Shown here: one piece after another, positions 12,527 to 24,267 of the stretch
Layout of the letters: each line of letters begins with the position of its first letter
Position numbering within the stretch: position 1 is the first letter of the stretch
DNA from: Takakia lepidozioides
Lineage: Eukaryota > Streptophyta > Takakiopsida > Takakiales > Takakiaceae
Length of the DNA: 64,000 nucleotides
Direction: 5' to 3'
Assembly (NCBI GenBank): GCA_030704615.1
Contig: CM060732.1
Coordinates: forward strand, 9,300,001-9,364,000
Position numbers and translations under genes: made by a program
The notes under the pieces: model-generated
What the model saw: the letters and a program-made list of their open reading frames with translations, nothing else
The model's database searches: none
What the model was told of the DNA's origin: nothing

Positions 12527-14928
12527 ATGCTCGAACCTGAGAGGGGGGGAGTTCGTGCACCAGCCAGGAGACCTCGTCGCAAGCTCCGGAAATTATACTT
12601 CGGACGTAGGCCAATGCCGAAGGGGAGGAAGCAGATGCGTCTACAGGAGGAGATTGCCATCTCCGAGCAGCAGGCCACTCAGGCAACCCAGCCACCAGTG
12701 AGAGCTCCATGCGATCGGGCTGCGCGCAGCTGATCGAGCACCGAACCCCCCATTTTGCTTCTGTAATTCTTAGACTGAATGCTAGGAGACTTGAATGCAG
12801 AACATGTTTGCATGCCTAACAGGAAAGGTGGACGTGCTGGAGGGATCGCAGGAATCCGAAGAGCCGCAGGAAGAGTCCGAGGAGCTAGCTGCAGCACGTA
12901 CACCCACCCGATCCCCGAGCGCGGGTATTCCTGCCGGGCCTAGCCCTCTGCGATTCAAAGACGCGTCTTCGAAGGGCAAGTTCAAAGTCCCAGAGATCGA
13001 CTCGCGTTCTTCGGTCATGGAGAATTGCCAGCAGGGGTCGGGCCCTTCTCCAGCAAAGTCGAAGAAGAAGCAGCCCGTCCCTCTACTGGCTTCTGAACCG
13101 GCTCAGGCCGATTCACCCCCCCCAACGCGAATGAAGCAGCAGGGTAGAAGACAGATTCAATTGCAGCAGACACCTTCACCTGCAAGGATGAGGAAGCAGA
13201 AGGCAATCAGGGCGACGGGCGAACAATCTCCCGCAAAACCGCTTCCACGAGCTGAAGCTCAGTTCTTGGAGGATTTCCCGCCTGCAGATGTTGGGCCGAC
13301 TCTGCTGCAGCGAAGGCAATGGGATCGACCGTTGATCTCGATTTGGTACCGGAGGAGGGTGTTGCCGCTCAACGTTCGCAGCAAGACCTCACCACCGATG
13401 AGCAAGCAGGCCCGGAGGAGGCCTCTGCAATGGCAGAATTGCCCGCAGACAAGCCCCAGAGTGCAGCTCCAGTTGAGGATGCTCCAGCTGCTCAGCCACT
13501 ACCGGCACCTACAGACATGTCTCCGGAGGATTTCAAAAGTGCAGCGGATAAAATGTTGGAGGAGACACACAGTAGCATTGGCAGAGTTCTGGGCAGCAGG
13601 GTATTCTAGCGGACTCTTCGAATCCCACTCTGTCGCATGGTCTCCCTTCCCATCGTCAGGCAGGCCCTTCCCGGAGATGTGGATAAGCTCAAGTTCGCAT
13701 TTCGAGAAGGGTACCGTCTGGGATCGGCAGCGTTTTACGTTTCCATTGAGAATGAGGACGGCGAAACTCGTGGACCCACTGCCGATGAATTGTCAACGTG
13801 GGATACCCACTGGCACACTCGCAACCACGAATTCGAGGCGACGCTGAAGGGTGATCCAGACTTCGGCCATATGTCGGGTAAAATGTTCTTTGTGTGGGAC
13901 GGGAATCACCGACTATGCCAAGCACATTGGCTGGCATTACATGGTGGAGTGTGTCATCCTCAAGGTGAAGGCGGCAGACTCCTCCCTGCTCAAGAATGCC
14001 ATGGCGGACCTCAACTCGTAAGATACTCATACCCTCCCTAGCACGTTCGAAATGCGGTGCCGCATTTTGGTTTCCATTCTGGTTTGTTTCCGTGCTTCCA
14101 TGTACTGAACTGGAGAGTGTGCCTTGCAGGGTCACTGAGAATGCGTACGTGCATACCCACATGGCACACATGCTGTACAGGGTGAGGAAAACTGGTCTCA
14201 CTGATCCGCAGATGTTTGCGGAAATGCTGGAGCCCGAGCTCATTCAGAAAGCCGTTGCAAAAACAGACCGGACATGGTATCGTCTCACTATGGATGGAAT
14301 GGTGGAGGTGATATACGAAGTAAGTCGTACTCCAATTTCCCTCTGCTCATCCTTCCCCAATTTTCAGTAATGTTTCCACATGAATCGAATGTAACGCTTC
14401 TGCATGTTTTTGTTGGCAGTCAAACATCAAGCTGGATTTGGCCCATGCCAAACGCTTCTTCATGGAAAGTGAGGGGCAGGTCAAAACGTTGCAGTCATTG
14501 ACTGAGCACTTGAAGGAAGCCGGTGTCAAGTCCAGAACCAAATACAAGTCAAAGCTTGTGAAGCTGGTGGCAATTGCAGATCCGGCACTTGGAAAGGACT
14601 TCATCCCCGAGATTGCAAAACACTATTCTCGGGCCATGCAGCCGACCATGCAATTGGAGAAACTGCATCACCTCTCAACGGCATGTGTGGAGGCGAAAGA
14701 GAAGGTGAGGTTTCAATGCACTGAAGTTCCTTCCTAGCAATAGCCACTCTCTTCCAGCTCCTGACATTGGATCGGAAATGGCAGACACGGTGGCTGTCGA
14801 TCTGGAATGCATCCGAGAGCATAAGGACAATGTGGTCTTTTCCACTGGAAGTTTCCGACCCTGCAGTGGATGTGTGGCTCAACCGTATGACTTGGTGGTT
14901 CCAGGTAATTCAAGGTACTTCCCCAGAT
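12527..14928 (+). pseudogene. ParB-methyltransferase gene, copy 1, 5' half, inactivated
   Basis: Collinear with exons 1-5 of the element A gene at 35629. Lesions relative to A: one G lost near 13295 (frameshift in the disordered N-terminal region), a CAG-to-TAG stop at about 13608, and a 32-bp deletion at about 13914 that removes the codons after the ParB signature DGNHR and shifts the frame. The splice sites of the first introns are kept, and the intron near 14020-14130 keeps its single palindrome. The gene stops at 14928, just inside intron 5, where unrelated DNA begins, so the methyltransferase domain is absent. Confidence 0.92.
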
Positions 14929-16080
14929 GGTGCACTAAGTGTTGGGAACAGATACCATCGGGCGGCACCAGACCACCGAGGCGGCGACCGCATGTTGTCA
15001 AAAAACATTACAAGAAGAACAAGATTGCGGATGTGGCAAAGGTGAGTGTTTTTCCCACCCCTCTCATTAACATTCATTTAAGGTACATTTAGGTTTATCT
15101 AATAATATAGTAGGATTGGTAAGCATACATGAATCAAAATTACGACATAAGTATCAATGCGTCGTTCACTACGCACATTGCACAGGAGGCATTTCGCGCC
15201 GGTCTACTTGCAGAATTTGTGCCAGAGCATGTGCCCGATGTGACCAGTTGGTTACCCCAGCAGCACGTAGATGAGATGCGTAGGGTCGAGGGGTATCGTA
15301 GGTGTCGTAGGCATTATGGCCGGCAACGAGCAGGACCCCCCCCCCCCCCCCCACCTCCAGTTTCCTCAGGCGGTCCCCCTGATTGTCCTGTCGGGGGGGT
15401 CAAAGGTGGACGTGGTTGGACGGGGTGGCCCGCAAGGGGGCAACCCGCGGCGCGCCCGACTCGATCCCGGAGTATCAACATCCTCCGCATCACCTGAAAT
15501 TTGGCCCCGGTCCCTTCTACGATTGTGCCCGGCAGTCTGTATTGGATCAGGTGCAATGGGTGGCTCCTCACCACGAAAAATGGTCGCTCTAGGGCCAAAA
15601 TCGATATGTGGTACTACCTCCCCATCCTCGAGGGAGACGGATCGATGTTTCCTCACCATCCCATCCTAATTAACACACACCACCAACACATTCATTTCTC
15701 AAAAACCGTTGGCAAAAAAACCCTATGCCTCAGTCTCGGGGCTTTCAAAATTGGTAACCAAAGACGGAGCATCCCTATGGTGCTAGAGTCCAAGACAATA
15801 AATCCTTCCTCTCGTTCTATCTTCAGGATGCTCACATTATGGAAAAATTTGTTGAGACCCAGCGCTTTGCGATTATCAAATTGAACCACATTTTGGGTAT
15901 GTGAATCCTAATTACAGCGTTTATCCTTTTAACCCCAAGACCCACAACCAAAACCGCCAATCCAAAACCCAGCACCATAAAGAAAAGCAAACACCCTAAC
16001 CCAGTACCATATGAATAAATAAATAAATAATAATAAAAACTAAGAAACCCAAAAGGCCCTAAACCCTAAATCCAGAAAGG
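14929..16080. other. Unrecognised sequence with possible exon debris
   Basis: Just after the copy 1 junction, about 110 bp read as open coding (basic, HYKKNKIADVAK) followed by GTGAGTG, which resembles an exon and donor of another gene. A short open frame at 15129-15497 follows. A run of 13-14 C lies at about 15339-15352. Open frames at 15270-15880 match nothing I know. CCCTAAACCCTAAAT at about 16058-16072 resembles plant telomere repeat but is far too short to mean a telomere. Confidence 0.4.
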
Positions 16081-16310
16081 TTGGCCGTCGCCTCCTGCGA
16101 CACCCTGGCGTCGCATTGGACGACGAGTTTTTATTTTATTTTATACCTAGGGGTCACACCCCGCGACGGACAGCCGTGGGGGCGACGTGTTTTTTTATTT
16201 ATGGGGCCGGGGGTCGCAGGAAACGACGGCCAGACGTCGCAATCTTCATTTTTACGTTTCAAAAAAGGGCAGGCGCAGGCGTGCGACGGCCGGGCGTCGC
16301 ACGTGGGCGC
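16081..16310. repeat. About 60-bp repeat with GCGAC...GTCGC inverted motifs
   Basis: Four related units, with cores near 16097, 16161, 16221 and 16281, each carry an imperfect inverted pair such as TGCGACGGCC...GGCGTCGCA, separated by T-rich spacers. The style resembles the GCGACCACC array at 63142-63560. Confidence 0.65.
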
Positions 16311-16739
16311 CGTGCCTTTTTTTTCCCCTAAGTGCTTGAAGCATCTCTTTCCCCTCCCGTTTTCATTTGTTCTTTGGGAGAGAGGTAGTTCAGAGAGTGG
16401 GGTTTAGGGTGGAGGAGAAACGCACCTGCTGCTGAGCCCGAGGTGGTCGCAAGGCCCCAAGGAGTTTGCCCCAATGCCGCTCCAATGCCCAATGTAAGCA
16501 CCGCCTTCTCCCTCACTTTCTGTTATTCTTTCTTGCCCTAAGCACGAGCTGATGTCTCTCTCCCCTGTGTGGTAGGAACGCCGCGCAGGGGCGCGATCTA
16601 ACGAGCTGAAGAGAGAGAGAGCCGTGGTGAGCGGGGGAGAGACGCCCTGCAGCGGTGGGGACCCGCGCCGTCGGTAGCCGCGACAGCACCGCAGCAGCTC
16701 GTCGCGCCAGCTCGCTTCAAGCAGCAGCAGCAGCAGAGG

Positions 16740-17150
16740 TATGTCAGGGAAATTGCACTCTCCCTTTCCTCTCTGCTTCTGTTTACTGTTCAAAGGTAGT
16801 CTTCCTGCCCTGACTTTAAATTTAGGTCTGGTGCCAAAAGTGGGATAGACCCTTGAGCGCATCCATGATGTCTTCCCCCATGTCACAGACTGGAAACAGG
16901 TTCAGGGAAGTTTTCTTCCTAACTTCATTTTCATCGAACAATTTTCTGGTAACAGACATGGCTTTGGACACTACACTCTCTAAGTCAGGTTTATCCAGCA
17001 AGGTCAAGACTTGCGGGTCCAGATTCAGATCCTTGAGAATCTCTTCTACTCTCTTCTCCCAGGGCTTACCCTGTCTGACAGGGTGGTCCTGTTTCCAAGA
17101 TATAGAGTCGATTAACTTAGGATATCTGGTGTTGGACATACGTTGCAGCT
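16740..17150 (-). pseudogene. LINE (non-LTR retrotransposon) reverse transcriptase C-terminal fragment
   Basis: On the minus strand 16822-17139 is open and continues in another frame to about 16740. It encodes KPDLESVVSKAMSV, NEVRKKTSLNLFP and KFKVRAGRLPLN, which match the fragment at 61081-61502 (DKSDLEAVVSKAMSV and so on). The arrangement fits the region after the reverse transcriptase of LINE ORF2 proteins, judged by style and not by search. The fragment lacks the YADD catalytic region and the frame is broken. A (CAG)5 run lies at about 16720. Confidence 0.6.
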
Positions 17151-18940
17151 GAACCCACCATCTGACCTTGAATTTATCTCGTCGGGAGCTTAAAAGAGAG
17201 CAGCACAGAAGAGAGGGAAGATATTCATGTCATGTCAAGACATGGACAAGACCCACTAGGGTCATTGTCAATTAAAGACATAAACAACCCAAAACAGGGC
17301 ACCATCTAACATTTCCATTCTTGCCATAGCTTCCCATGAATTGACATCACCCAATCAGTCATGATAAAACAGGGTGGGAGGGCAGGGTTTGTTCATGTAG
17401 GGGATGCAAGCATCTTGAACACCCGAGATCCGGCCATCTTGGCCAATGAATCATGTGTGAGATAAGATAAGATATTGCTGCCCCTGTGCAGGTTGCAAGG
17501 CCTCTTGGTTCAGCCTGCACACATACCTTACCAGCAGGTCATGTATTGAAGGAGCATAAAAATGTTGAGGTCATGCAAAGGGCAAGGTACCATGGTCCAG
17601 CCTGCCATATTACCATTTCAAGACACGTTTTCATACATACATCTTGGATATGACCCACAGGTTGCAACATCTCACCTTTTCAGCCATTAATTATGGCAGG
17701 TCATGCATCAGCCAAGGCATAAGGACCAGCCTGCAATTTGTCAAAATCACAATATGCCACCAAGCAGTCCTACTTGGGCATGATGAAATAAATTCCATAT
17801 CATTTGTATTCACCCCGAGACATGTGATCATACAAGGTGTCAAGGGAATGTGAACTCAGCCTGTCAAATTGCAGGTTCAAGACTTGTACATACAAGCAGC
17901 TTGAACAGCCGAGATCCAGCCTCTTTTGCATATAAAAAACCAGATTGCAGGTCATAGGCATGATGTCATGACAAAGCCAAAACTATAGGTAGGATCCCAT
18001 TGCAGCTTACCATCCTCATCCTTCAAGAGTTCCATGCTAAAGCATACAAAGAACACCTCACTGTGATCCAGTACTCAACAGAAACAGGCCCGAAAAGGAG
18101 CAGGTCGGTGCCTTATCAGGCTGCCGCCATACCCTTCAAGGCCCACCATGTCCATAGAGACCAAAACCGCCAAAAACATACCACCTAAAACCAGATCCTC
18201 TTTGGCCAAAAGAACTTATAACCTAGCTCAATAATCCACAGGCCCTGCTGTCAAAGATCAAGAGGTAGGGTATGGTTTGTATGCAAGCCTCAGGAGACAG
18301 GCCAGTCAGGCCGAGCTGCGCATCAACGGCAGAATGACAAAGGCCAAAAACCAGGCTGTAGCATGCCAAACCAGGAGCAATCGGGTTGAAATCGGGGCTG
18401 CAGGCAACAGCCACCTCACAGCGCAAAAACCCACAGGTCTTCTCAGCCCATATCCCAATCTGCATGCTCAAGAAGCTTCAAAGTAGGTGAGGATCCTCAC
18501 CTGGTCCCATCACAAGCCCCCACAAAAACCAACAGGTTAGTGAGGATTGTGGAACCCAGGTGAATCACAGACCCTCACACTTGTCATCGATGTCAACTAA
18601 GAAAATCAAAAGCAAGAGAAAGAGATACACGAGAATCCCTAAACTCCAAAGGCACCTTAAGCGATTGGGGAAGAGGGTTATGCACCATCACCACCCGCAA
18701 CAAGCCGCCTCCACAAAGCACATAAGCAATGAATCAAAGCAAGCACAATCGCAAGGCACTAGAAAGGAGGGAGAGAACTTCCCATCATAAGCACCCTTGC
18801 TAAGCACAAAAAAAGCCAGAGGAGGGAAGATGCCACTGCATTCATAGCGGTGTTTCCCGCTGCAAGAGAGACAAGGCGCCGCCTTCGCGCCCCCTTAGGC
18901 GCTCGTCCAGCATGGGTACGACACCACAAACGGGGTAGCC
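17151..18940. other. Unrecognised repetitive sequence
   Basis: Degenerate CAGGTCATG and CAGCCTGC motifs recur between about 17340 and 17960, suggesting an old tandem or LINE-associated repeat. Open frames are short and without recognisable domains. No gene is supported. Confidence 0.45.
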
Positions 18941-18959
18941 ACCGAAGCACGTCCGCCAT

Positions 18960-19025
18960 AACACTCTCCTCGCGAGCTCAGAAGCACGTCGCGAGCTCAG
19001 AAGCACGTCGCGTGCTTCTGACAAC
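18960..19025. repeat. Short tandem duplication ending in a hairpin
   Basis: CGCGAGCTCAGAAGCACGT occurs twice in tandem. The second copy continues into AGAAGCACG-TCG-CGTGCTTCT, a perfect 9-bp stem with a 3-bp loop. Confidence 0.8.
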
Positions 19026-19048
19026 GGGAGAGACGACATAGGGTTGTC

Positions 19049-19410
19049 CCCCGATTATTCATCCGTGGATGAAAAATAGTAGGACGCATCCGTATACCCT
19101 GACGGATTTCATCCGCAGCAAGGTTAAAAAATAGGTTTTGGGGTAGGGGTCAGGGTTTCCACCGTAATTAATCATAATTAGGGGTAGTAAAGATCAATTC
19201 CAGGCCATAATCACATCATCCATAAATAGATCACTTGTGTCAGGATGAAAAAGTAGGGAATATCATCCGTGGCAGCGCCTTACCTCCATCTAGGTAATTA
19301 TATCATTCCTCACCAGACCATCCGGTATGGATAAAAAGAGTCAATAAAAGAGGAATGAAAAATTATCATCCTGGTAGTTTTTCATCCGGTACGGATGGAA
19401 AAACATGATG
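19049..19410. repeat. Dispersed CATCCG palindromes beside the hAT remnant
   Basis: Several inverted motifs of the type TTCATCCGTGGATGAA (about 19059) and TTTCATCCGGTACGGATGG (about 19380) occur within 350 bp. They may be the subterminal region of the hAT element whose C-terminal coding region follows on the minus strand. The link is positional only. Confidence 0.45.
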
Positions 19411-20340
19411 CTGTTGGCAACCTCCATAGAGGTAATTCTTTTCTTGCACGTACATCAGAGGGGCCGACATGAGAGGAAGGGGCATGAGATGGACCAGCGA
19501 GGGTCGAGGGAGCATGGTTCACATGCGGACGTCGTCGGGCCAGTTGAAACGACAATGGCCAGTCGTCGTTATCCGATGGTTCGATTTGCAGAAGTCTCGC
19601 AACAGAAGAAGCATCTCCCAGGATCGGAGTAGCGATGGAAGGAATTACATGAGGGGGGGAGAGACTAGATGGACCAGCATGGGATGGACCGGCTTGAGAA
19701 AGAGAAACATGAGATGGAGCGGCGTGAGATGAAGCACGGTTCACAGGGGCAGGACGTCGGTGAAGGAATGACAATGGCCGATTGTCATCATCCGACGATT
19801 GCACATCTCCCGCAGTCCGTGGAACTCGTGGTGGGGGAGAGTTGACCTCAACTTCATTGTTGAGAGTGTGCTCTAGTGAGGGAAGGGGTCTGCAATTGGG
19901 ATGACACGATGTCGCAGTTCATCAACAACAAGGTCATCGAAGGATGGGTGCATTACAACATCGTCGTCATTAAATTCATATGGGTCATGTAGAGGATTGC
20001 CGACATCATCGGACCCATCCCAACCATCGGAGTCGGAGTCCCTCGCGGCGTCGGTATCATCATTGCTGCTAGATTGGACCTCTGAGGCAGATTCTTCAGA
20101 CGACAGATTCTTCTCGTACCATGCAGATGCGTCACTTGCTGTCATCTCTCGCAGTAGCCTACAATTCATGTAGACATAAACCAATTTGTCAGCCCTGGCA
20201 GGATTCAACTTGTTGCGATTCTTATTGTGAACAAACGAGTAACTGCTCTAGTTCCGTTCAAGTGGCTTTGGCTAATGTGATGTTCATATGCTCACAAATC
20301 TGGCGAGATATGGCTGTTTGTTTTCGTAAAGAGGGCATAT
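19382..20340 (-). pseudogene. hAT transposase C-terminal remnant
   Basis: On the minus strand just before 20208, one frame reads PLERN, a TAG stop, then SSYSFVHNKNRNKLNPARA and on through DKLVYVYMNCRLL. This is the classic hAT dimerisation-region signature (ERNWS...H.K.RN.L...LV.V..N.RL), with the usual Trp changed to a stop at 20248-20250. Downstream (19873-20208) is the acidic, Ser-rich tail common after this domain, and 19382-19804 is a low-complexity Ser/Pro/His frame that may be part of the same tail. The RNase H catalytic region is not visible. Element B inserted beside it at about 20507, and the missing N-terminal half may lie beyond B, but I could not prove it. Confidence 0.75.
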
Positions 20341-20719
20341 AAACTAGAACAGAACGAGAAAGAGAGAGGAACTTTATAACATCCGCAGAGAGGTAGAATG
20401 CATGGTGGATTATGACAATCGAATTAACATCCTCGGAAAGCTCAAAGAGCTTATGGGACAAGAGAAAGAAAGAAACAAGAAAGAGAGAGGGCCCCCCCTT
20501 GAGCAGGGGGGGTGCTATTTCATGAGCGGCATGAGCATGAGCGGGAAAAAAAAAATATGAGCAGACCATTGTGTGTCCACGGAAATAGGGTTAGGAGGCA
20601 CGGAAATAGGGTCATGTGAAGTTGGAATGTGGCACCAGTGGACTTGAAATGCAACATTTTATTGCAAATTTTGTGGCAAGCCACGTCTATACAAGTGTGT
20701 TCTAACTGTCATAGCCGGA

Positions 20720-21044
20720 ATGGGCACTACTCTCCTACACCCTCCGAGGAACTTGCCCCACCTTCTTCCTCATCCCCCTCATCCCCCTCATCCTCCGAGC
20801 TCTGTGATGCATCAGTTCCACTATGCCTCTCAAAAATCCCATCCTCTTAGGGGACAGTCCACCTCACCTCCTGGGAATCTTCTGCATCTTCTCCCCCACT
20901 TTCCTCAGCTGAATCCAAGCCAAATCTACGAGCCTGACGGGCTCTAATAGTTGTTGCCTCTTCCCTCATCTTCATTTTCTTGAGGCTTGCCTCGTCTAAA
21001 ATCTGCTGTACACGACTAGGTTCGGAACACCTCCTAATGGACAC
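20720..21044 (-). pseudogene. C-terminal tail of a ParB-methyltransferase gene (element B)
   Basis: On the minus strand the residues RRCSEPSRVQQILDEA, then ARRFGLDSAEESGGEDAE and EVRWTVP align with the last exon of the element A gene (RRSENPSKVEQILERA ... ICDSADESDADREED ... EVRWTVP). A TAA stop replaces the Gln codon that follows WTVP in A; beyond it the frame continues as DGIFE and an acidic tail. Everything upstream of this exon is missing. Confidence 0.8.
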
Positions 21045-21239
21045 CGAAGCAAGCCGGGCAACATAACTGCGGTGTAGATGTCCCTCCTACAGTACTTGGC
21101 ATCCTACAGTAAGAACAAATCCACTTGAAGAATGTCAATACCAGCAGAAGCAGAAACAGTCTTTCAATGAAATAAAAGAGCGAGGGGAGGTGCCTCACAA
21201 AATCAGGAGGCAACTTACAATGCAACCACTCACTCGTAA

Positions 21240-21760
21240 ACCATTTTCGGCACCATTTTCCTAGGTTGGGCCCGAAAATGGCTAAGTCCCGGAACTGACT
21301 GGGCGCGGAACTAGAAAAATGGCGCCGAATTTCCGGTTGCGGTTCCAGCCACCCTAGGGACTTAGCCATTTTCGGGGCCCTGAACTGGAAAAATGGCGCC
21401 GAATTTCCGATTTTGGTGCCAGTCAGATCTGGGACTTGGCCATTTTCGGGCCCGAACTGGAAAAATGGCGTTTTTTTTTTTTTTTTTTTTTTTCGGCGCC
21501 ATTTTTCCAGTTCGGTGCCGAAAATGGCTAAGTCCCAGATCTGACTGGGCCCGGAACTGGAAAAATGGCGCCGAATTTCCGATTTTGGTACCAGCCACCC
21601 TAGGGACTTCGCCATTTTCGGGCCCGAACTGGAAAAAATGGCGGTTTTTTTTTTTTTTTTTTTTTCCTGCTTCATTTTTCCAGTTCGGGCCCGAAAATGG
21701 CTAAGTCCCAGATCTGACTGGCACCAAAATCGGAAATTCGGCGCCATTTTTCCAGTCAAT
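21240..21760. repeat. Palindrome array of element B (72-74 bp period) with two poly-T interruptions
   Basis: Sites of the form GAAATTCGGCGCCATTTTTC, or its complement, start at about 21313, 21387, 21459, 21487, 21559, 21632, 21660 and 21732. The steps are 74, 72, 28, 72, 73, 28 and 72 bp. The two 28-bp steps are places where a palindrome is split by runs of 21-23 T (21471-21493 and 21645-21665). Between sites lie secondary inverted motifs such as TTAGCCATTTTCGGGC. The array separates the methyltransferase tail from the transposase. Confidence 0.92.
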
Positions 21761-22160
21761 CCGGGGGATGTTCTCTGTCGGACAGGTGCCGGCCTCTCTG
21801 CCCGAGGCGACTTCAACCGGGCGGCCCCTGTTGGATATTCGGTGCCGAATTTCCATCCGGGGGTAGTAATGTGACGGCCCGGTGCCGGCTTATCCCCTTC
21901 AGCCGACATCATCCGGACGGCCCCCCACTTTCTGACTGCATACCGTTGGCAGTTATTGCGCAAAGACCAGGGGCCGCATTCCGGAGACAAGGTTCATTAA
22001 CACTCTGACTGTGGATTTTTGAGATAGTTGGCTCCCTGGATTTGGATCAGGCTTCGTCGCACGGACAAATCGGCACCGCATTCCTTCCCATCGCTGCATC
22101 CCCCTTCTACCAGGGAGCTTGCCCGCATGCCATCCTGGCTGTCTTGTGTGCACATCTCCC

Positions 22161-22960
22161 ATGGCGGAACACCCGAGCGCTACAGTGTACTGCCCTCCTC
22201 ACGAGCATAGAGCTTCATTTCCGTGCAGAGGGGACATCTGTCGTGTGATGGAGAAATATCTGTGCGTTCGATACCACCTGAAATCGGGGTCGGTTTTTTT
22301 GGAGGAGGAAAAGAAGGACTCAAACGGCGTTGTTGTCGAGAGTATTGTTGTGCTCCACGATGATTTCGGCGATGGCAGGGAATGACGAGTTCCACCATCA
22401 GACAGCGTCATATACAGGGCTGTTGGGGACTTCATTTGCCCGCCAAATGCACCTTCTATCCTGGCGCCTTCCACGAAACAATCCGCGAATCAGAGTGTGG
22501 GTACCTCAAAGAGAGAAGTCTGCAATGAAGTAAATCCAGAGCCGAACCCATCAATGAAGACGAGCGAGAACCGGGTTGTTCACAACCTGTCCGACTCAGA
22601 CGAGGTCATGGAAGTTCCGAGATCGTCCTGGGGATCAGGCAAGTCCTCAATGGATGTCAGTGGACGAGGGAGTCATATTCCCAGCACGAGCACCGCAGTT
22701 CGATCCACTTTTGAAATTCTGCGAGGGCTTCACATGGAGGGACACCCCTCGGAGCTGGCCGGGCTGGACTACTGCAAGTTCGCAATTAAATCGGTTACAT
22801 GCCTTCCCGCAGACGTCGACGGTAATATCTTCTTTGAGTTCCCTCCTCGGGCGGCCTTGCTAGAGGGCCTTCGGGACACGCCATTGCTTCGAAGAGGCCA
22901 ACATTTGGAATGAGATGTTTATATCCGTCCAGTGAGACGAAGACTAAGGAGGAGTTTGTG
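22161..22960 (+). pseudogene. Transposase N-terminal region fused to post-catalytic region by deletion (element B)
   Basis: The start MAEHPSATVYCPP aligns with MAPNSYAIVCCPP of element A, and the shared N-terminal domain follows (ICRVMEKYLC ... SGSVFLEEEKKD), then the acidic SDSDEVMEVP linker and VDGNIFFEFPP. At about 22850 it jumps straight to residues corresponding to LREKIKGTPLHRRGEHLE, which in element A lie after the DDE domain. So the zinc ribbon and the whole catalytic core are deleted. There is a frameshift at about 22380 (GREW...) and a stop at about 22913. It is a useful third sequence for defining the N-terminal domain. Confidence 0.85.
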
Positions 22961-23023
22961 CAGCTCGTTCACGCTCAACGCATCGGCGTTGAACGTGAAC
23001 GAGCTGCACAAACTCCTCCTTAG
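22944..23023. repeat. 80-bp near-perfect hairpin
   Basis: Arms of 38 bp at 22944-22981 and 22986-23023 differ at one base and are separated by 4 bp (ATCG). The left arm starts CTAAGGAGGAGTTTGTGCAG. It lies exactly where element B's transposase coding is broken off, so it is probably a scar of template switching or hairpin-mediated repair. Confidence 0.95.
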
Positions 23024-23293
23024 GGATTCCAGAAATCATTGATGGGGCAAAGGGAATCCTCCATATGGATATTTTCAATTGCATTTTCATGTATCAGACT
23101 TTTTTTTGCAGTGTAATGAAATGCACCCCAAAACTCCTAGAATGAGGCAATATTCCATTCAAACTGAGATCCAACAGAAGCAGTTGTGGGGCCATTTCTG
23201 GAAAAAAAGCGCTGAATTTCTCTATTTTGGGCCAAATTTCCAATTACATGACCCAGAACTGCCCAACAATCTGTGCAATCCCTGGCACACCAT

Positions 23294-23475
23294 GTACCGA
23301 AATTCGGCGCCACATTTCCAAATTTTGGGCTTACACACCTGTCATGAGGGGACCGATAGCCGCGAAATTCGGCACCATTTTTCACCAGAGAGACCTATTA
23401 CCGCGAAACATGTCGCGGATTTTTCCGGTTACGGACCCTATTACCGCGAAATTCGGCGCCATTTTTGCACATGTC
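23294..23475. repeat. Three palindromes at the right side of element B
   Basis: Sites containing TTCGGCRCCA have cores at about 23305, 23370 and 23454. They use the same B/C-type sequence as the main array and lie between the deleted transposase and the right terminus. Confidence 0.8.
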
Positions 23476-23693
23476 GCTGGGAATTGGCATGAGCGGAAGA
23501 CGAAATATCATGAGCACAACTCTCAAAACAACAATTTTCCCTTCAAGGTGTCGAATAATATATTTGTTTTTTCTGACACATTGCATTAAATTAATGTTTT
23601 ATAATGTTTTTTATTTTCGAAATTTGTACTTCTGCTCATGAAAACCGATTGTCTTGCTACTCCGCTCATGCCACTCATGCTCATGAAATAGCT

Positions 23694-24267
23694 AACCTCC
23701 TCACCTCTAGTACGGGGATTACAGCAGGACCAGGTGCCTCCTCAAGGCCCACCTGATCCTTACTCCCGCTAGATGCTGGTGTTATGTCACCAATTGCATC
23801 AGCCATTTTGAAACTATCTTTGGCAGCAATGGCTCTGGTCACACGTTCAGCTTTTCGTGTTTGTTTCTTTTCAGCTCCCTTCACAACGGCTGGGGCAGGC
23901 TCCTCAGCTTTTCTCCCCTATTTACATGCCAAAAACAACTTGGTACAGTACATGAGTACTTACCAACATGTTCATAATGCATTCATGGCTGTATTGGTGT
24001 CACGCACACCATTAAATAAAACATACATGAGAGTAACAGATGACGGACAGTCTGCCCAAGAAAATGAAACAAGATAAAGTCTTGGAGGAGGTATCTCTTT
24101 TTGTGGGGAAGTTGCCTGGTGAGGAATAGATACATTCTTGTCTGCCAACACCCTACTGTCACCCTTACCAGCACTGTCAATGGAGTAGACGTCATCACAA
24201 GCAGCCAGTGCTGTCCCACCTCCACCTCCCTTCTTGCATGGCAATATCCTCCCGGACATCCCCAGGC
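23694..24267. other. Unrecognised spacer between element B and copy C
   Basis: The minus strand has open stretches (for example 23681-23884, Lys/Ala-rich) without a recognisable domain. They might be the missing N-terminal part of the hAT element interrupted by B, because the strand and position fit. I see no zinc finger or catalytic motif to confirm it. Confidence 0.3.

Larger units (their letters stand above)
6529..14928. mobile_element. Copy 1: truncated, rearranged sister of element A
   Basis: This 8.4-kb block corresponds to 29375-38062 of element A at what looks like about 98% identity. It contains the transposase (minus), the palindrome array and the start of the ParB-methyltransferase gene (plus) in the same order. 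Both ends are abrupt: similarity stops at 6529 (GAGTTGTGG) and at 14928 (CCCCAGAT). It lacks both terminal arms and the small-protein genes. An internal 2.1-kb segment is inverted. Its array is about 254 bp shorter than A's. It is a dead fragment, produced by truncated transposition, segmental duplication or later deletion. Confidence 0.9.
20507..23693. mobile_element. Element B: internally deleted MULE of the A/E superfamily
   Basis: The left end reads GGGGGTGCTATTTCATGAGC and the right end is the inverse of GGTTAGCTATTTCATGAGC; both are followed inward by CATGAGC clusters. Between them lie the last piece of a ParB-methyltransferase gene (minus), a palindrome array, the N-terminal part of a transposase (plus), an 80-bp hairpin and three more palindromes. 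Gene order and divergence match element A, but most of both genes is deleted. No matching 9-bp target duplication is visible at these ends, so the two ends may come from recombined copies. The palindrome sequence is shared with copy C. Confidence 0.8.

Noticed and set aside
16058-16072. Telomere repeat (CCCTAAA)
   Set aside because: Only about two units, in a C/A-rich context; far too short to mark a telomere or an interstitial telomeric array.
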